Assembly (NCBI GenBank): GCA_015501075.1
Contig: JADNYJ010000084.1
Span: forward strand, 99,414-163,413
Direction of reading: 5' to 3'
Length of the DNA stretch: 64,000 nt
Origin: Gymnopilus junonius
Taxonomy: Eukaryota > Basidiomycota > Agaricomycetes > Agaricales > Galerinaceae
The position numbers and the translations under genes are program-made. A model generated the notes under the pieces. It was not told the origin of the DNA. It saw only the letters and a program-made list of their open reading frames with translations, and did no database searches. Positions 46,327 to 59,630 of the stretch are shown here, one piece after another. The number at the start of each line of letters is the position of its first letter. The first letter of the stretch is position 1.

Positions 46327-47869
46327 ATGAGAACGCTGCTGACAGAAGACGCGGCGTGTGGATCGGAATGTTTTTGACTCTGGTCCTAACGGTGGCTGAG
46401 ATACCAGAGATGAAGATTTGAAGCTTAAGAAACTCGGAAAGATGTAGAGACGTGTGTTGTGGGCGTGATGTGATGTAGTAAGGAAGGAACTCTGAACTTT
46501 GAAAACCTGAGGATACGTAACAAGATCGTGGCTGGTCATGAGCTGCCTGCACGTGGATAAGGATGGCGGTGATTTGTCAACGTCTTTCAAGGCGATGAGA
46601 ATGGGCAAATATCATTGAGAATGCGTAATAAGAGAGCGGAAAACATGCTTAATAGCACTGCACTTCGATATAGATTTTGAAGGAAGAAATGCACAAGTCA
46701 AGTAGATAGAACCAAAGCAATAAGTGCGAATGGAATTAGCCACCCTTTTTTTACACATCTTATCAAGTACTAAGCTCACTACTAGTCGGGCTCCGCTGAA
46801 AGTGGTTTGCATTGAAAATGGCAACTAGAGTACTTCCTTGGAGGTTGATTTTAAATAATAGTCATAGTATAAATGCCAATCGGGGTTTCCTTGGAGAAGG
46901 GTGAAAGTCTAACGGTTAAAGTGAGATACCAAGCTTCCCTCAATGTGAAACATAAAATAAATATAGAAATAGGATTTAAAATTTAGACATACCCGTCCCA
47001 GTCAATGGCATGCTCGTGGAACTGAGATGCAAGTGAATACCGACTTCACAGTTCTGAGCCTTGTGTGGATGGCGGGGGTCGTAAACTGCTTTTTGGAGGT
47101 GGAGGGTGTACTCTACCCCAGTAGAACCCGTTAATTAGTTCGCTAGACCATTACATGGCCTTGGAACGATTCTGATAGAGATAACGCAAAGCTAGGAATT
47201 TAATGGAAAATGTAATCATCCAAACAACGTTCTGTATCAGCCTATCTTCCACAGTAGGGTTTTTTCTAGTACGAGTACGGTCAGCGAGGGGTGCGAATCG
47301 TGAGTCGAAGGAGTTAGGAATAGCCTTCCAGAGGCAGGCAAGTGAGTGAGTAAGTAATGGTAAAGATCTTAGATGATCTGGATATAAAGCTCGAAACGAA
47401 GTCCAAGAAGAGAGTCATGAAGCATGATGACAAGCGATGCAACAGCCAGTCATCGTTTGTTGGAGATATCAAGGTGAACGCCAAACTTGAACTTTAAAGT
47501 GTGTATCCGAGTCTCAACGCTGAGCGATCACTAAGGAGGAAGAATGATCTGAACGACAGAATGTGGATGTTTAGCTCTGAGAGCTCGAAGTAGGCAATCG
47601 CGATTTTATATAAGGGTAGACCGTGATCGATTAGGACCCTCTAATGGGTCATTGAGATTCGTCACGCGTAATTGACATTGATGAGAAAGTGGTATAGTAC
47701 ATAGCGTGTTGAGTGCATAGAAAGTTCGAACGGTGAGTTAATATCTACAGGAAGGAAGCTTGTACTGCACATAGAACCGAGCGATTGTACGGTGTACACG
47801 AAGAGACGTGAAATGATTCAATGGAGGTATGATTCGGAGAGGGATATGTCCTGTGTGGGTGGGAAGCTG
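46327..47869. other. Spacer between array copies C and D
   Basis: A/G-rich on the plus strand, no recognisable gene. 46612-46824 has a short minus-strand frame. 46850-46960 repeats sequence from 44390-44480. Confidence 0.4.
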
Positions 47870-49114
47870 CTATGTATGAGAACGGGGAATGGAATAAGGA
47901 AAGAAGGAAGGAAGGAAGGGAGGGAGGAAAGATGAGGATGTTGGGTGAGCGAAGTCAGAGAAATCTTTTAATTTAGAGTAGGACATTATAGCACTATCGC
48001 ACGCAAGATGGAACAAATGAATGAAAGGACGGACAGAAGGATGGATATGGGAGTCAGGACTGGTATTGGAATTTCCGAAATTCAATCCCAAAACCAAAAA
48101 ATAAGAAAAAGGAAAATAAAAATAAAGCCAACACGGCTCCGGCCCATCCGAAGAAAAGAACACGACGAATCGAAAGGCGGAAGTCCTACATCAGCATCCA
48201 GATAAAATACCCATCCAGCTATTCCGATCCCGCTTACTCGCGTACGCAATTTGCGGTCGGACTGGAGTGAATACAGAGATATGGATTTTTTAGGGGTCTC
48301 CGGTTTCGGTTCGTCGTGAATGGTATGTGTGGATGGAGCACGGATGGAGCTGGATGTGGGAAAGATTCTGGAAAGGGAGAGGGGAGATCATGGCGTCGGT
48401 TCTGCAATTATTCGAAGATAAACCCATCGTGTGAGTGGATTAAGGGAAGATGGGAGGATGGATGTGTATGCTGACCGTATTGCCGAATATAGGGGGAGAA
48501 TAGAGTATAGAATATGGCGAGGTAAGTTATCAGGGAAGTGAAAAGAGAGGGAGGGATGTAGAAGATAGAAGATTGAACGTACTCGATCCAGGACGGTGAG
48601 AAGCGGGAGACACGAGAGGGTAGAGATGGATTCCGCGACGGATTTGAGTCGCATTTCCAATTTACGAGTGAGCAAAGAAAGAGCGATTGAACATCCATCC
48701 ATTTCCATTCGAATCGCAGGGCAGTATGTACCATGGATTTAGATTGAGTTCGGAATTTACGTAGCGATCGTCTTTCTTTGCTGGACGACATTATCCCGGA
48801 AAACGATTGTATGAAGTGGGATGGGGTGTGTTGCCTCAAGAAAAGGTATGAATGAGATGAGGAGATGAGGATGCGAACGCGATATGTTATGTCGAGCCAG
48901 CAGTATGGAGAGGATTGCTTTTGGGTAGTCAGATGTCAGCCTCTGGATCAGAGGTTCCGGTAGTAGGAACTCGAGAGATGAAGTCGGATGGAGAAGAAGA
49001 AGAGTGTTGTGGGCGTTGATGAAATGCAGCGAGTCGGAGGAAAGATGGAACAGACGATGAGGGTGGGAGTGGCATTAATCCGCAAAAGGGAACGATCGAG
49101 ATAAGATAAGAGCC
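47870..49114 (-). pseudogene. Degenerate paralogue D of the GATA-motif array
   Basis: Begins under CTTATCTTATCTCGATCG (complement, about 49091-49110). Frames 48929-49282, 48408-48839 and 47870-48163 hold the blocks shared with copy C. The GATA-type motif and the following LISIVPFCGL / LILIVPFSGL similarity are the best conserved parts, so promoter and leader may be conserved better than the product. Function unknown. Confidence 0.45.
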
Positions 49115-49270
49115 ATCAACGCTGACTGAGCAGCAAAACGCTCCACGTGGATAAAAATTGTACGTATTTGGTAGCGCCTTTGGTATTGTTTTCTTGGGAA
49201 AGGGCCAAGGGGAGGAGGGAACAAGCAACAAAGGGGTGCACAACGACACCGTAAAAACACGCAACTCTGT

Positions 49271-52200
49271 ATGCCACTGCACCTCGATGCGCTAGAGACT
49301 TTGCCGCCCCACCGCCCTCTTTCCATGGCCCACGGCGGTCCTGGGTCTTCTTCAAATTCTGTAGCTCACACCGAGGATGTTTACCAGGCTCAGGCGCAGG
49401 CGCATCAGCAAGCCCGAGCTGCGCCCACGTCCTCTGCGACTCTCAATTCGATATTGACTACCACTACGACATCTACCATCCCAGCCAAGAGGAAGCAGAC
49501 GACTGCCGAGCTCGGGGTGTATACCTACGAGCCGAATTACAGCAGAAATATTGTTATCAGCCGCCCCACCCCTCCCCCTCCCTCCGCGTCTCAAACGCAA
49601 ACGACGCTCTTCCAACCCTCGCCCTCGCATCTGACCCATGTGTCGACCGACAGCATCGACTGCATGTGCGGGTTCACGCTGGACGACGGGTACAGCATCC
49701 AATGCGATAACTGCTCGCGGTGGTGCCATGCGGTGTGTTTTGGGATCATGAAGGGGGATTCGGTCCCGGATGTGTGGATGTGCTGGGTGTGCGAGCCGAG
49801 GGAGATGGAGGTGAGGGATAGGGCGGTGAGGATGCAGACGGAGCGGTTGGTGGAGATGGGAGGGGCGGATGGGGCTGGTTGGGGGGTGGGGGTCCAGCAG
49901 CAGCAGGAGGAGGAGGGGAGGGAGGCGAAGAGGGGGAGGAGGGTGAGTCCTGGGACGGAGAGGAAGGGCGGGCGGAGGGGCGGTGCGGTTGTGGCTGATG
50001 GCGGCGCTGGTGGGAAGCGCAGACGCCGGTCTTCGGTCATTCAGTCGGTTGCGTCCCCGAATGTCATGGCTCCCAATTGGAATGGGATGGGCGCTGCTGC
50101 TGCTGCTGCTGCCGCCGAGGCCGAGGATCCACATGTGGACATTGACGAGCCGTGGAAGGATACCTACGTCCATATCACGGAGGACATCATCCCCAACGAC
50201 GAGACCCGGTATAAGCTTCGCAAGCAAGCTCAGAATTGGCGGGGGGTTACAGCCATATCCACCCCTCCACCCGCTGTCGCAGTGAAAGAGCTCCCACCAC
50301 AAACGACCTACAACCCCCTCCTCACCCACAACTCCAACCCAAACGTCCTCCCGCCCACCTACGGCGTCCACACCACCCTGCCCATCCCCACCGACCGCCT
50401 GATCACGCCTTTCACCTCTGCCATCACACCTTCCGTTGCGTACCTCGCGGATCCACTGAACGCCTACGCGCATCTGGGGCTGCCGAAGCCGCATGTGCAT
50501 TTGCTGGGCCCGCCGCTGGATGTGGCGCTGGATGCGAGGTTGGTGGGGAATTATGGGAGGTTCGTGAGGAGTGGGTGTAGGCCGAATGCGGTGTTGAGGC
50601 CGGTGTTGTGTGATAAACCGAGGGAAGGCGAGGGAGACAAAGAGGTTAGGGATGGGAGGACGTTGGAGTTTGGAGTGTTTGCGTTGAGGGATTTGAAGGC
50701 GGGGGAAGAGGTCGTGTTGGGCTGGGAGTGGGACGATGGGCATGCGGTGCATTGTCTCCCGGCGTTGTTGAGTACCCCGAATATGTTCCCGTAAGTTTTT
50801 TTTTTCTTTTCGTTTTTTGTGCTTGGGTTTATGAACATTATAGCGCTGATCGGTTTCGTTTTGCCTCTGCACATTCGACTTCAACTCCGACTATGAATTT
50901 TTCTTTTTCCCCTGATATACCCATCTTCACACCTACATTACCGACGCACCCATACACCTTTCCCTCCCCTACACCACCCTTACCGCCACCACCACCACCC
51001 TTAACCCACCAAAGCCCCCCGAAATCGCCCACCTGCGCGCACAAATCTCCAACATCCTCCACGCACTCTCCTCCACCTTCACCACCTGCGCATGTGGAGC
51101 CCGCGCAAGGGACTGTGTGCTCACGCAGATGGCGGCGTTCGTGGACGCCCCTTTGCCTTCTCATTATCAAGGAGAAATGCAGAATGGGACTGGGAATGGA
51201 CGCTATGAGGAGAGGGAGGTGGATCTGGGACCGTTGGTGGGTCGGAAGAGAGGCTTCAAGACGCGCGAGAGGATTCCGAATAGTGGGGGGATGAGAGGGA
51301 TGGAGATGTGGGTGGATGAGGAGAGGGGGAGGGGGGAGTAGGCGGGTTAGTGGTGCTGCTGCTGGTGCCAGTGGATCCAAGGTGAACGGCAATGGCAAAG
51401 CGAATGGGAACGGGACGGCGAATGGGACGGCAACGGGGGTAGGGCAAGATCGATGGGTCCTCCCCCCGTCCCGCCCAATAGACGTTCTTCAAAGTCGCCG
51501 TCTGTGCAGCTGCCGGTGCCAACAGAGGCGAGTCGGAAGGGAAAAGAAAGAGCTGTTTTTTCTGCGGAAGAGGATGGGGATGTTGAGATGGATGATGGGA
51601 GTCGTGTGCGTTCTGGTGGGTTTATTTCTTTACTTTTTCTTCAATGTTATCTTCCCGAATTTTTTTTGTCGACTATTATTCTTACTTGACGCCTGCTGCT
51701 GACGACGTTCCCCATTTTCGAACCTCGCCTTGCTTTGTACCTCACTCTTTCTTTTATTTCTTGTTCGTTTTTCAATTTGTGGACGAATGTGCTTACACCT
51801 CTCTTACTTAGGTCCCAACTCAACTTCAACACCGTCAAAACCTCCCTCAATATCTAATACACTTACGTCTCCTTCAAGAACCTCACCGCCCACGTCGATA
51901 TGGCGCCCTCAGACTTCCAGACCGCCTCCGCCAGACCCACCGCCTGTCCCGCCCGATCCAGCAGATCCAGCAGATCCAGCAGATCGTAATGAAATGAAGA
52001 TGCCACCCAAGATGCGCAAGAGGTGGATGCATCATGCGTTGGAGAAGTTGAGGGTGGGGGTGATGGAGGGTGAGGGTCGTGTGGAGCAGGGTCGTGAAGG
52101 TGAACGGAAAGTGATGGCGATGGAGAAGGAGAAGGAGAAGAGTGGTTTGGTCGGACTGGGGATAAGGATTGAGGCTGAGAATGAAGGGACGGCTTTGGCT

Positions 52201-55200
52201 GCGCAAGGTGATTATTTTATTATTATTTTGTTGGGATTTTTTAGGGGTCGGAAGCTGATGTGATTTTGTACGTAGATGAGTCGACGCTACGGCCTGCGTT
52301 ACCCTCTCCGACCACTATTGTGGAAGGTTCAGCACCGTTGAGGACACCGCTACCACCACCGGCGCAGGAGTTGGCCAAAGCTGCGATATCGTCGTTGGCG
52401 TCGTTGCTTACGCCCACGCTCACTCCTCCGATTTGACATCGCCGTTTACGGCTCCTGCATCCCCAGGACTGCCAACAGTAACAGCTTCCTCAACGTCATC
52501 ACAGGCTTTCTCATCGCTGCCTCCACCACCACCACCACCACCGCCTACAACTTCAGCTTCAGCTTCTTCAATGGCTCTCTCAACCCCTGCATCGACCCCT
52601 CCGACGTCAGCGTCAGCTGGGACTGGGGCGATGACGTCCTCGACACCCGGTATACCCTCTCCTTCCCCCTCAGTGCGTTTGCGAAGATGTCGTTGCAGTC
52701 CCCGGCGGCGTTGATGATGAATGGGCCTTCTTCAGTTCCGCCCGCTGTGGATGCTGGACACAGCCACGTGTACAGCCACCTCTACAATCACCTGTACAGT
52801 CAACTCTGCGGAAAGAGTCGCATTCGCAGGCGTTGCCGTTACAACGATTGGGTGGACGGAGCAGGAGGCTGCTGCTGCTGCTGCTCATAATGGCACTGGT
52901 GTCAGTGCTGGTGATAGATATCCGTCCTTGCCTGAGAGGGAAGAGTCGCCTTCTCCTGCGAGCTTGGCTTCGAGAGTGGATGTGGGGTGGATGCCGTTAA
53001 GGCGGCTTGAGAGCGGCGAGAAGGCGGGCGTGGTGCGGGCGGATGAGGCGGAAGAGCGTAAGGAGAAGGAGAAGGAGAATAGGAAGGAGGGCGAGGAGCA
53101 GCAGGAGCGGGATGGTGGGCTGCAGTGAATAGGGACGATCGCGAGAGCTCTATCGCGTCTTCCTCTGGTGGTGGTGACGTGGCTTCCCGATTCGCCTCAT
53201 AGGAAGGAGGAGGATGGAGATGTTGAGATGCGGGATGTGGCTGGGGAGGAAGTTAGGAAGGAGGCTGAAGCAGCTCTTCCGCATCTTAAAAACTCTCTGG
53301 AAGCGCAGTCGCAAGTTGAAGTCGGTCATCATCGACTGGCACTAGCGTCATCTGCTGGAGTTGGAGTCGAATCTCCGACATTGGTTCAGGAGCAGCTGCC
53401 GCAGCAGCAACGGCGTGAAGAGGAGAATGACGATGCTATGAAAGTCGACGAGGCTCCTCAGCCAGATCGTACTCGCCATTCGCCTGCATCTCCATCGGAA
53501 TTAGGCCCAGCTCTTCCTGCTGCTGGAACGTCGGAACCAGAGCCAGAGCCAGAACAACTGCACGAGGCGGATTCACCTACCATCACAATAACCGCGCCTG
53601 CTCCTCGCGCTCCGTCTCTTCCTCTTTCTGTCGGTATCACCGACTCTGCTCAGCCGTCTCCTGCGAGCATATTATCGTCGTTACCGTCGCCGTCGCCGTC
53701 GCCTGCTCCAGGTGCTCGTGGGCAGGAGCATGGGCAGGGAGAGACCTCGACTTCCAAGGCCGCGTCTGCTCCGACCAAGGTGAAGATGACGCTGCAGGAC
53801 TTTGTGTTGAGGAAGAAGCAGAAGCAGAAGCAGGCGGAGTTGGAGAGGGCGAAGGATAAGGGGGCTGAAGAGGAAGGTAAAGAGGCGGAGAATGGGAAGG
53901 AGGTCGTGGATGTCTTGAAGGAGGTCGTGGATGCAATGAAAGTGGACAAGGTCGAGAAGGACGAGAAGGACGTTGAGAAGGAGAAGGACGTTGAAATGGC
54001 AACTTCATCGCCAGTTATCACTACTGCTCCTGCTGTTGCTGGCGCAAGTTCCGCAGTATCGCCAACCACCACGAGTTCGACTTCCACTCCGACCCCAACA
54101 ACGCCAGTATTTGATGCCAAAGCCTTCAGTGAAGCAGCAGCAGCTATTCTGAATGGTCAGCATCGTCCACCACCTATGCAACATCTCCCAGCTCTTTCTT
54201 CGGAGTTCACTTCGATCTCTCGCTTACGTGGCGCAGCTCGACCCACGGCTCATTCACAGACGAAGTCTCAGCCTCAGACAAGGGCTGGAACGTCCTCAAC
54301 GTCGTCTTCATCTCGCCCTTCACCCAGACCTGAGGCACAGTCACAGTCACAATCAACGTCACAAACTATCTCAACGTCGTCTCGGCCTCCACTTCAGCCC
54401 AAGCCGCAGCTTCAAGCGCGCACAGCATCTCCGTTATCGTCGGTGGCATCTTCTCGTCCTTCACCTCAACCTCAGCTGCAGCCTCAGCCTCGGCCTCCAC
54501 CAAAGAAGCAGGCACCGTCAACGTTATCTTGGCCTCTCCCTCAGCTTCAGCATCAACTTCCACCAAGACCTGAGCCTCATCCATCCCTATCTCGACCGTC
54601 TCCTAAACCACGAACGAACGCACAAGCAAAGCCCTCGCCGGCGGTGCTGCCCCAGCTGAAGGTGAATCGTACGAAGGAGATGAAGAAGGAGGCGATTGAG
54701 GCGTCGTTGTCGCTTTCTACGCCTGTGTCGACTGCTGGCGGGCTGTCGAAGGAGGATGGAAGGGAGAAGGAGAAGGAGAAAGGGAGGTCAGCTCCTTCGG
54801 TGTCACGTCCAGCTGGGCCTCAGTTTTCCGGCGCAGTTGGTGTTCGTGAGTTGCTGAGGAAGGCCGGGCAGGCTTTGAATGCCAAGTCGGGTCCTGATAA
54901 GTTGGAGGAGCGTCCTTCCCCGCCTCTTCCGGTCAAGCCTGATCATCCACCTGCTGAACGTGACCAGCGACCAGCGCGCCAGATTACGCGGTCAGTCTCG
55001 CCCATGGGTCCCGATTTGCTGCGCGCAGATAATCAAGTTTCGCCGTCTGCAGCGGAGTTCAGCCTCCACGCTAGGATTTCGGGGAGAGAGGACGGAGAGA
55101 TTATACCAGGAGAGTCGTCGCCGCCACGTTGCCTACTTTCAATCCTGCCCCTACCAATGCCTCATTCAACGCCTCCACTACTACACGTGTTTCTCTCCCT

Positions 55201-55926
55201 CAACAACCACGTCACCCTTCCATACCAACCTTACCACAGTCGCTGCCGACTGCGCCCAAGCCAGTAATGTGGAAACCCCAGCTTGCGCCGTCCTTCGTCT
55301 CTCGCGATCCACCTACTGGCCCCAGTTTCTATCAGCGGATGGGCACTTCGCGCGCTGGGGGACGACCTATAGGAGGACATGAAGGGAGCACAATCCCTGC
55401 GAATACGAGTCCGCCGTCGAGTTTGGGCGCGTCGCAGTCGCAGTTGCTGGCTGAACCACCCAAAGCTCCTAGGGCGCTGAGACAGTCGATGTTGGGGAAT
55501 CGGGTTGTTAGCGGTGGTAGTGGTGGTGCTGCGAGTCCAGGCTCGGGTGGCGCTGCTTCGCCCGTGAACAGCTCACATGCCCACTCCGTCTCTATTCCTT
55601 CACCGTACACGCGTCCGCTGGTGCAGTCTCATTCACATACTGGCCTGGCGGCGTCACCTCCGAATACGAGTACACCGTCTTTCGTTGGCAGTGGTGTTCA
55701 AGCTTCTCAGTCGTTGTTCATTCCTCGTGGACCGTCTGCGGATCGTGAGCGGGATCGGGATCGGGATTATTTGGAGAGGGAGAAGGGGGCGTATCGTTTT
55801 GGGGACAAAGATAGGGATGGGAGGGATGCTGGACGGGATGGTGTGGGTGTGGGTAGTTTGCGAGATCGGCTTGATTGGGATCGATATCCTCGCTCGGGGC
55901 CTGGCCTACGGCGGTTTGGAAGATGA
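49271..55926 (+). CDS. Set3/MLL5-type chromatin protein: PHD finger plus divergent SET domain
   Basis: Homologue of the Set3 subunit of the Set3C histone deacetylase complex. Start ATG 49271, or 49325 with the better context CCATGG. Exon 1 (to 50790) has a PHD finger with C131, C133, C145, C148, H153, C156, C171, C174, an Ala/Arg-rich linker, and a SET domain (about residues 290-505). The usual NHSC box reads RSGCRPNA, and the end is GEEVVLGWEWDD, fitting a catalytically silent SET. After a 53-bp intron (50791-50843) the conserved stretch PEIAHLRAQISNILHALSST and TCACGARARDCVL follows, then LPQYLIHLRLLQEP, KMRKRWMHHALEKL, KVKMTLQDFVLRKKQ (about 53785-53825) and REDGEIIPGESSP. The last frame, 55129-55926, ends in an Arg/Asp-rich tail. 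Between 51000 and 53170 these blocks lie in different frames; not all shifts are explained by introns. Confidence 0.85.
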
Positions 55927-57134
55927 TGACGTCTTTTTGGTGGTTGGGTGAGAGCGGGTTAAGGAGGTGGTGTTCGTGGTTATCATTCTGCTTATTCTGC
56001 TTGTGGGGTTTTTTTTTCCGGTTTCGGTGATTTTTTTTTCGTTTGCTCTCTCTCTGATATATGTCTCTTTCCGCTTTTTTCTCGTCTCTGATTCACTTGC
56101 TGTCTTTCTCGTTATATTTTCGGTCACTTTTTACTTATCTCTCTTTTGCTGGATTAGGTTATCGTATTACTTGTTGTTTCTGGTATCATTATTCAATTGT
56201 GATTCTTTCCGGCCGTTCTCCGACGCTAGTTGACTTTGAGTTCAGGCATGCACAAGTAAAGATGTGATCTCAACGCGATCCACGACCAGAATCAGCCTTA
56301 GTACCTTTGCCCTTACAAATATGTTGTCGCATTAATAACAGTATCATTTTCAAATCCATCTCTGAGTCTCCATAGAAAACACGTCAACGGACAAATGCTT
56401 TCCTTTCAGCACCGTCTTCCACCCTGATCCTATTCTTCTTCTTCTACCATCTCTCCGCCAAGAGCAAGAAGAAAGGGCGTGAAATAGGAGGAGCAACGGT
56501 GTAGCTAACAGCAGCTACATTGCGTGTGCGGTGGCGGTGGGATGAAGTTGAAGGCGGAAAAGTGGGTGGGGAGTGTGTGAAAAGCCTTTTGAGGAGATGT
56601 AAGAGGAACATAGTAGCAGCAAGGAGCGTGGGGCTTGGAGCTTCGAGGGCGGCCATGGAAGGAAATGCAGGCTTGATATTGAATATCAACATTGACTCGG
56701 TTTGAGGGGCTGGATCTAATAAAAAAAGAAAGTAAACCATCAGTATCACACCACGTCACAGAGTAAAAAAAGGACATCGAGGAAAAAATGATCGGAAGAC
56801 GAAGAGAAGGAAGCAAGAAAGTAGGAAGACAAGAAGGGAAAGAAAGAGAGCGAAGAAAAAAGAAGAAAAGGGTAAGAGAAACCTTACAGGAGTCGCAGGA
56901 AGCATCTCATCACTTCTATACCCTTCCGCCACACCCACCCACTTTTTCATGCTCCAAATCATAATGCGCCTCGGCAGCGCACCACAGTAGCAACAGTAAC
57001 GGCAACATCGAATCTGAGATCTGAGGCCTGAGGTATGAGCTTCATCCGCGTCATCCAACTCCGTCTTCTCCGTCCTCCGGTCTTCCTACCCTCGCACCCC
57101 AGCGCTACGAACGTTCACGCACTTCCATAGTCAT
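55927..57134. other. 3' region of the Set3 gene and unresolved minus-strand frames
   Basis: 55930-56300 is T-rich and is probably the 3' untranslated region. On the minus strand 57058 opens a Cys-rich frame (IRCCRYCCYCGALPRRIMIW) with a GTAAGG donor near 56886, and 56444-56749 holds a later open frame. They may form a small gene, but the join is not in phase. Confidence 0.35.
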
Positions 57135-59054
57135 TCACCCTATCTTAAACGGCCACTGTGTGTATGCGTAGTCGGGCACGGCTTGGAGGCGAGAGAAAAC
57201 CGCCACACGTAATCCTTGAAGTCGGGCATCCACCGCAGTAATTGGACAGCAAAGAAGGAGCACGTCCGGCGTAATGGGCTGAGAGAAGCGAGGATTCGCG
57301 AGGAAGGATGGTCTGAGTAGCGAGTGGACCATCGGACCATGCGCATGAGATGAAGAGGAAGAAGAGTCGGGATTGGGAATTGGCAAGCGGGTGAGGGCCA
57401 TGGTGAACCCTGATCCGGATAAGTTGAGTGTCGGTGTGGGTGACGATGGGGATGGTTCCAATGACGGAGATGGGAGTGGGTAATAGGAAAGGGTTTCGAA
57501 GGGTGGAAATGGTACTGGTATGTACTACGCTGACGCTTGAGACGAGGGCCACTACGCCAGCTGTGGAAAGAGCCAATACGCGGACGGGTATTGGAGGTAA
57601 GCTTCATCGGCTTGGCTCTCTTCCCTACAACAGAGAAGGTGGCGAAGGAGGTGAGTATCATGACTGACACGATCGAAATCGAAGGGCGGGGCTGCTGAAT
57701 GGGAGAGCTGCGTGGTGGTGGACACAGCTAACTTGGGTTCAGGGAGGAGGATGTATTCGACGATGGAGATAAAGGAGCAGGGGATGTCGACGTAGAGGTA
57801 AAGTTAGGCATCCTGTCCGAGCGCTGCTGGCGACTAGGTCAGGTGTGGCATTGTCGGCACTTTGAAGCGCGCTGCTAAAGGTCGAGAGCATCATTCGAGC
57901 CCTTGCTTTGGTCTACTTTATAACAACGACACATCAGCTGCAAGAATTTGAGGAACGGGAATCAAAAAACGGACCTGGAGAATGATTGACGAGACCGAAT
58001 CCAGTGCGAAGAGGGTGTTCGTAACGATATCGCGTTTAAGCCCTCTCCAGAGCCCGAGGAATGGGACCTGGGTCGATAAACGCGGTCGCAGAACGTCCTT
58101 GTCCATTCAATAAAACTCGGGTCGATCCGCGGGTGTGCAGTGTGCATGGCGTGGTACAAATTGACCACTCCAGGTAACGAAGCCAGCAGGAGGTCCACCT
58201 CCGCCTTATTCTCCCAGACGAAGGAGATGGCGAATTGGGGGCGCCGACAGAGCATTGATACAAGCCAATTCCTGGCCTAAAAGATTTAGGACAATCACAA
58301 GATAGGAAAAAGTGTTCTGTTACGTACCTGCCGGGTCCTTAAACCATAAGTCCCTCCTTCAGTCACAGACATCCCAGCGCCAATGACCGTGATGATCCCG
58401 TGAGGAAGGCGAAGGAGCGTTCTTCTTCTTCCGACTCCGACTCTGGCTCTGGCTCTGAGAGCTGTCGGAGCTAGAACAGGGTTTCAATGAATGTAACTCG
58501 GGTTTGGGAGCCGTTGAGTGCGCTTGAGGGGCAGCTGACGGGTTTTTCACAGATGGAGTCGCGAGTGAAAGGGTCCCCCTTCTGGGGAGCAGGCGTTTTC
58601 GCAGTTGGGACACCGTCCTTCCGCGTTGGGACCGTGAAGCCACTGGGGTGATGTGTTAGCGTTAGCATTGAAGAAAGGAAAGAGGGGTTAGATGAGAGAC
58701 GGGAGACGGGACGTACATCCGCGAGATGTTCGGTGCAGAACATCTTTCCGCAGCATAGCGTTCTGCATGGTAAAACAGCGTACTCAAAACTATAACAAAA
58801 GGTCAGAAGGAAGATCGAGAACTATAACGACAACAACCTTACCAAATCCCACAATCGCGATCCACATCCACATCCCTCCTCACCACCTTCGCGCGCTCAC
58901 GCTCTCTATCCAAAGACGACAAGGAACGCCAAGACGCACGGCGCGCTGGCACCCTCGGAACAGCGATCCCCACCGCGGCCCATTGTTGCACGAAAGCCTG
59001 GTCTTTGACGAGATGGGGTGTTCCAGGCATGGGCGATTCGGTTCCCAGGTCCAT
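57135..59054 (-). CDS. Protein with RING-like Cys cluster and hydrophobic C-terminal part
   Basis: Exon 1 59054-58843, exon 2 58789-58717 and exon 3 from 58642 join in phase. They carry CGIC, then PCRTLCCGKMFCTEHLAD, then WLHGPNAEGRCPNCENAC, a spacing that suggests a RING-type zinc-binding E3 ubiquitin ligase. Coding continues as GIITVIGAGMSVTEGGTYGL near 58340-58390 and, from about 58276, NWLVSMLCRRPQFAISFVWE, then LLLASLPGVVNLYHAMHTAH. The last part (57135-57670) contains ALSTAGVVALVSSVSVVHTS and ends QAVPDYAYTQWPFKIG. Exon 3 breaks its frame at a G5 run near 58573-58577, and the Ser-rich linker lies in another frame. The predicted start is the first in-frame ATG. The exact product and exon borders are not certain. 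Confidence 0.6.
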
Positions 59055-59630
59055 GTAGTATTCTGAGCCTGTGGTGTCCTCTGCTATGCTGACTAGAATT
59101 GAATGAGGGGTGTGCGTTTCCGTTGTGAGGCGGTGGTTGGAAGCGAGATCATGATCCGGTCGGGATTGGGTGTGGTGGGTCGAGTTGGGGAGTGTGCATT
59201 AATGGCGTAGATGGCATTTAGAGGTTGAGGTCGAAGGTTTCGGGGAAAATACGCAGATCCGGAAGACATTTCATGAGCTTTTGATAATGTAGAAAGAAAG
59301 CAGAGACTAAGTACCGACGGATGACCCTCCCTCTCACCATTCCTCTATTTGACTGTGAGTCGATGATTTGAGACTTGAATTAGACCTATTTCGTGGTCGT
59401 AAGGACATAGCGAGTCCGGTGAAGACAATAGAGTGAAGAAGGAGAGAGAACAAAAAAAAAGTGGGAGTCAAGACCCGGTGTCAGATTCGAATGCGGGGTA
59501 AGTAAGGCGGAATCACGTGGATATACGCGTCTTCTCTCGGCTCAGATTCAGACTCTTTTCACCCAACTCGGCCCTAACAGCAACATATTGATACCCGACC
59601 TAGATGTAGCCCGCTAAGTTCCCTTGCTCT
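59055..59630. other. Intergenic stretch between RING gene and telomere-like repeats
   Basis: No gene recognised; probably the promoter of the minus-strand gene. Confidence 0.5.

Noticed and set aside
49040..49140. GATA-motif array as promoters of the Set3 gene
   Set aside because: The motif near 49.10 kb is upstream of the Set3 start, but its matches at the other copies are all followed by minus-strand sequence similarity, so it belongs to the array; a shared role in the divergent promoter cannot be excluded.
49352..50884. Long minus-strand open frame (510 aa)
   Set aside because: It is the antisense of the GC-rich PHD-SET exon; its His/Pro/Arg-rich composition is that of a shadow frame.
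55967..56267. Hydrophobic open frames that look like membrane segments
   Set aside because: They lie in the T-rich region directly behind the Set3 stop; T-rich DNA always reads as Phe/Leu/Val. Most likely 3' untranslated sequence.
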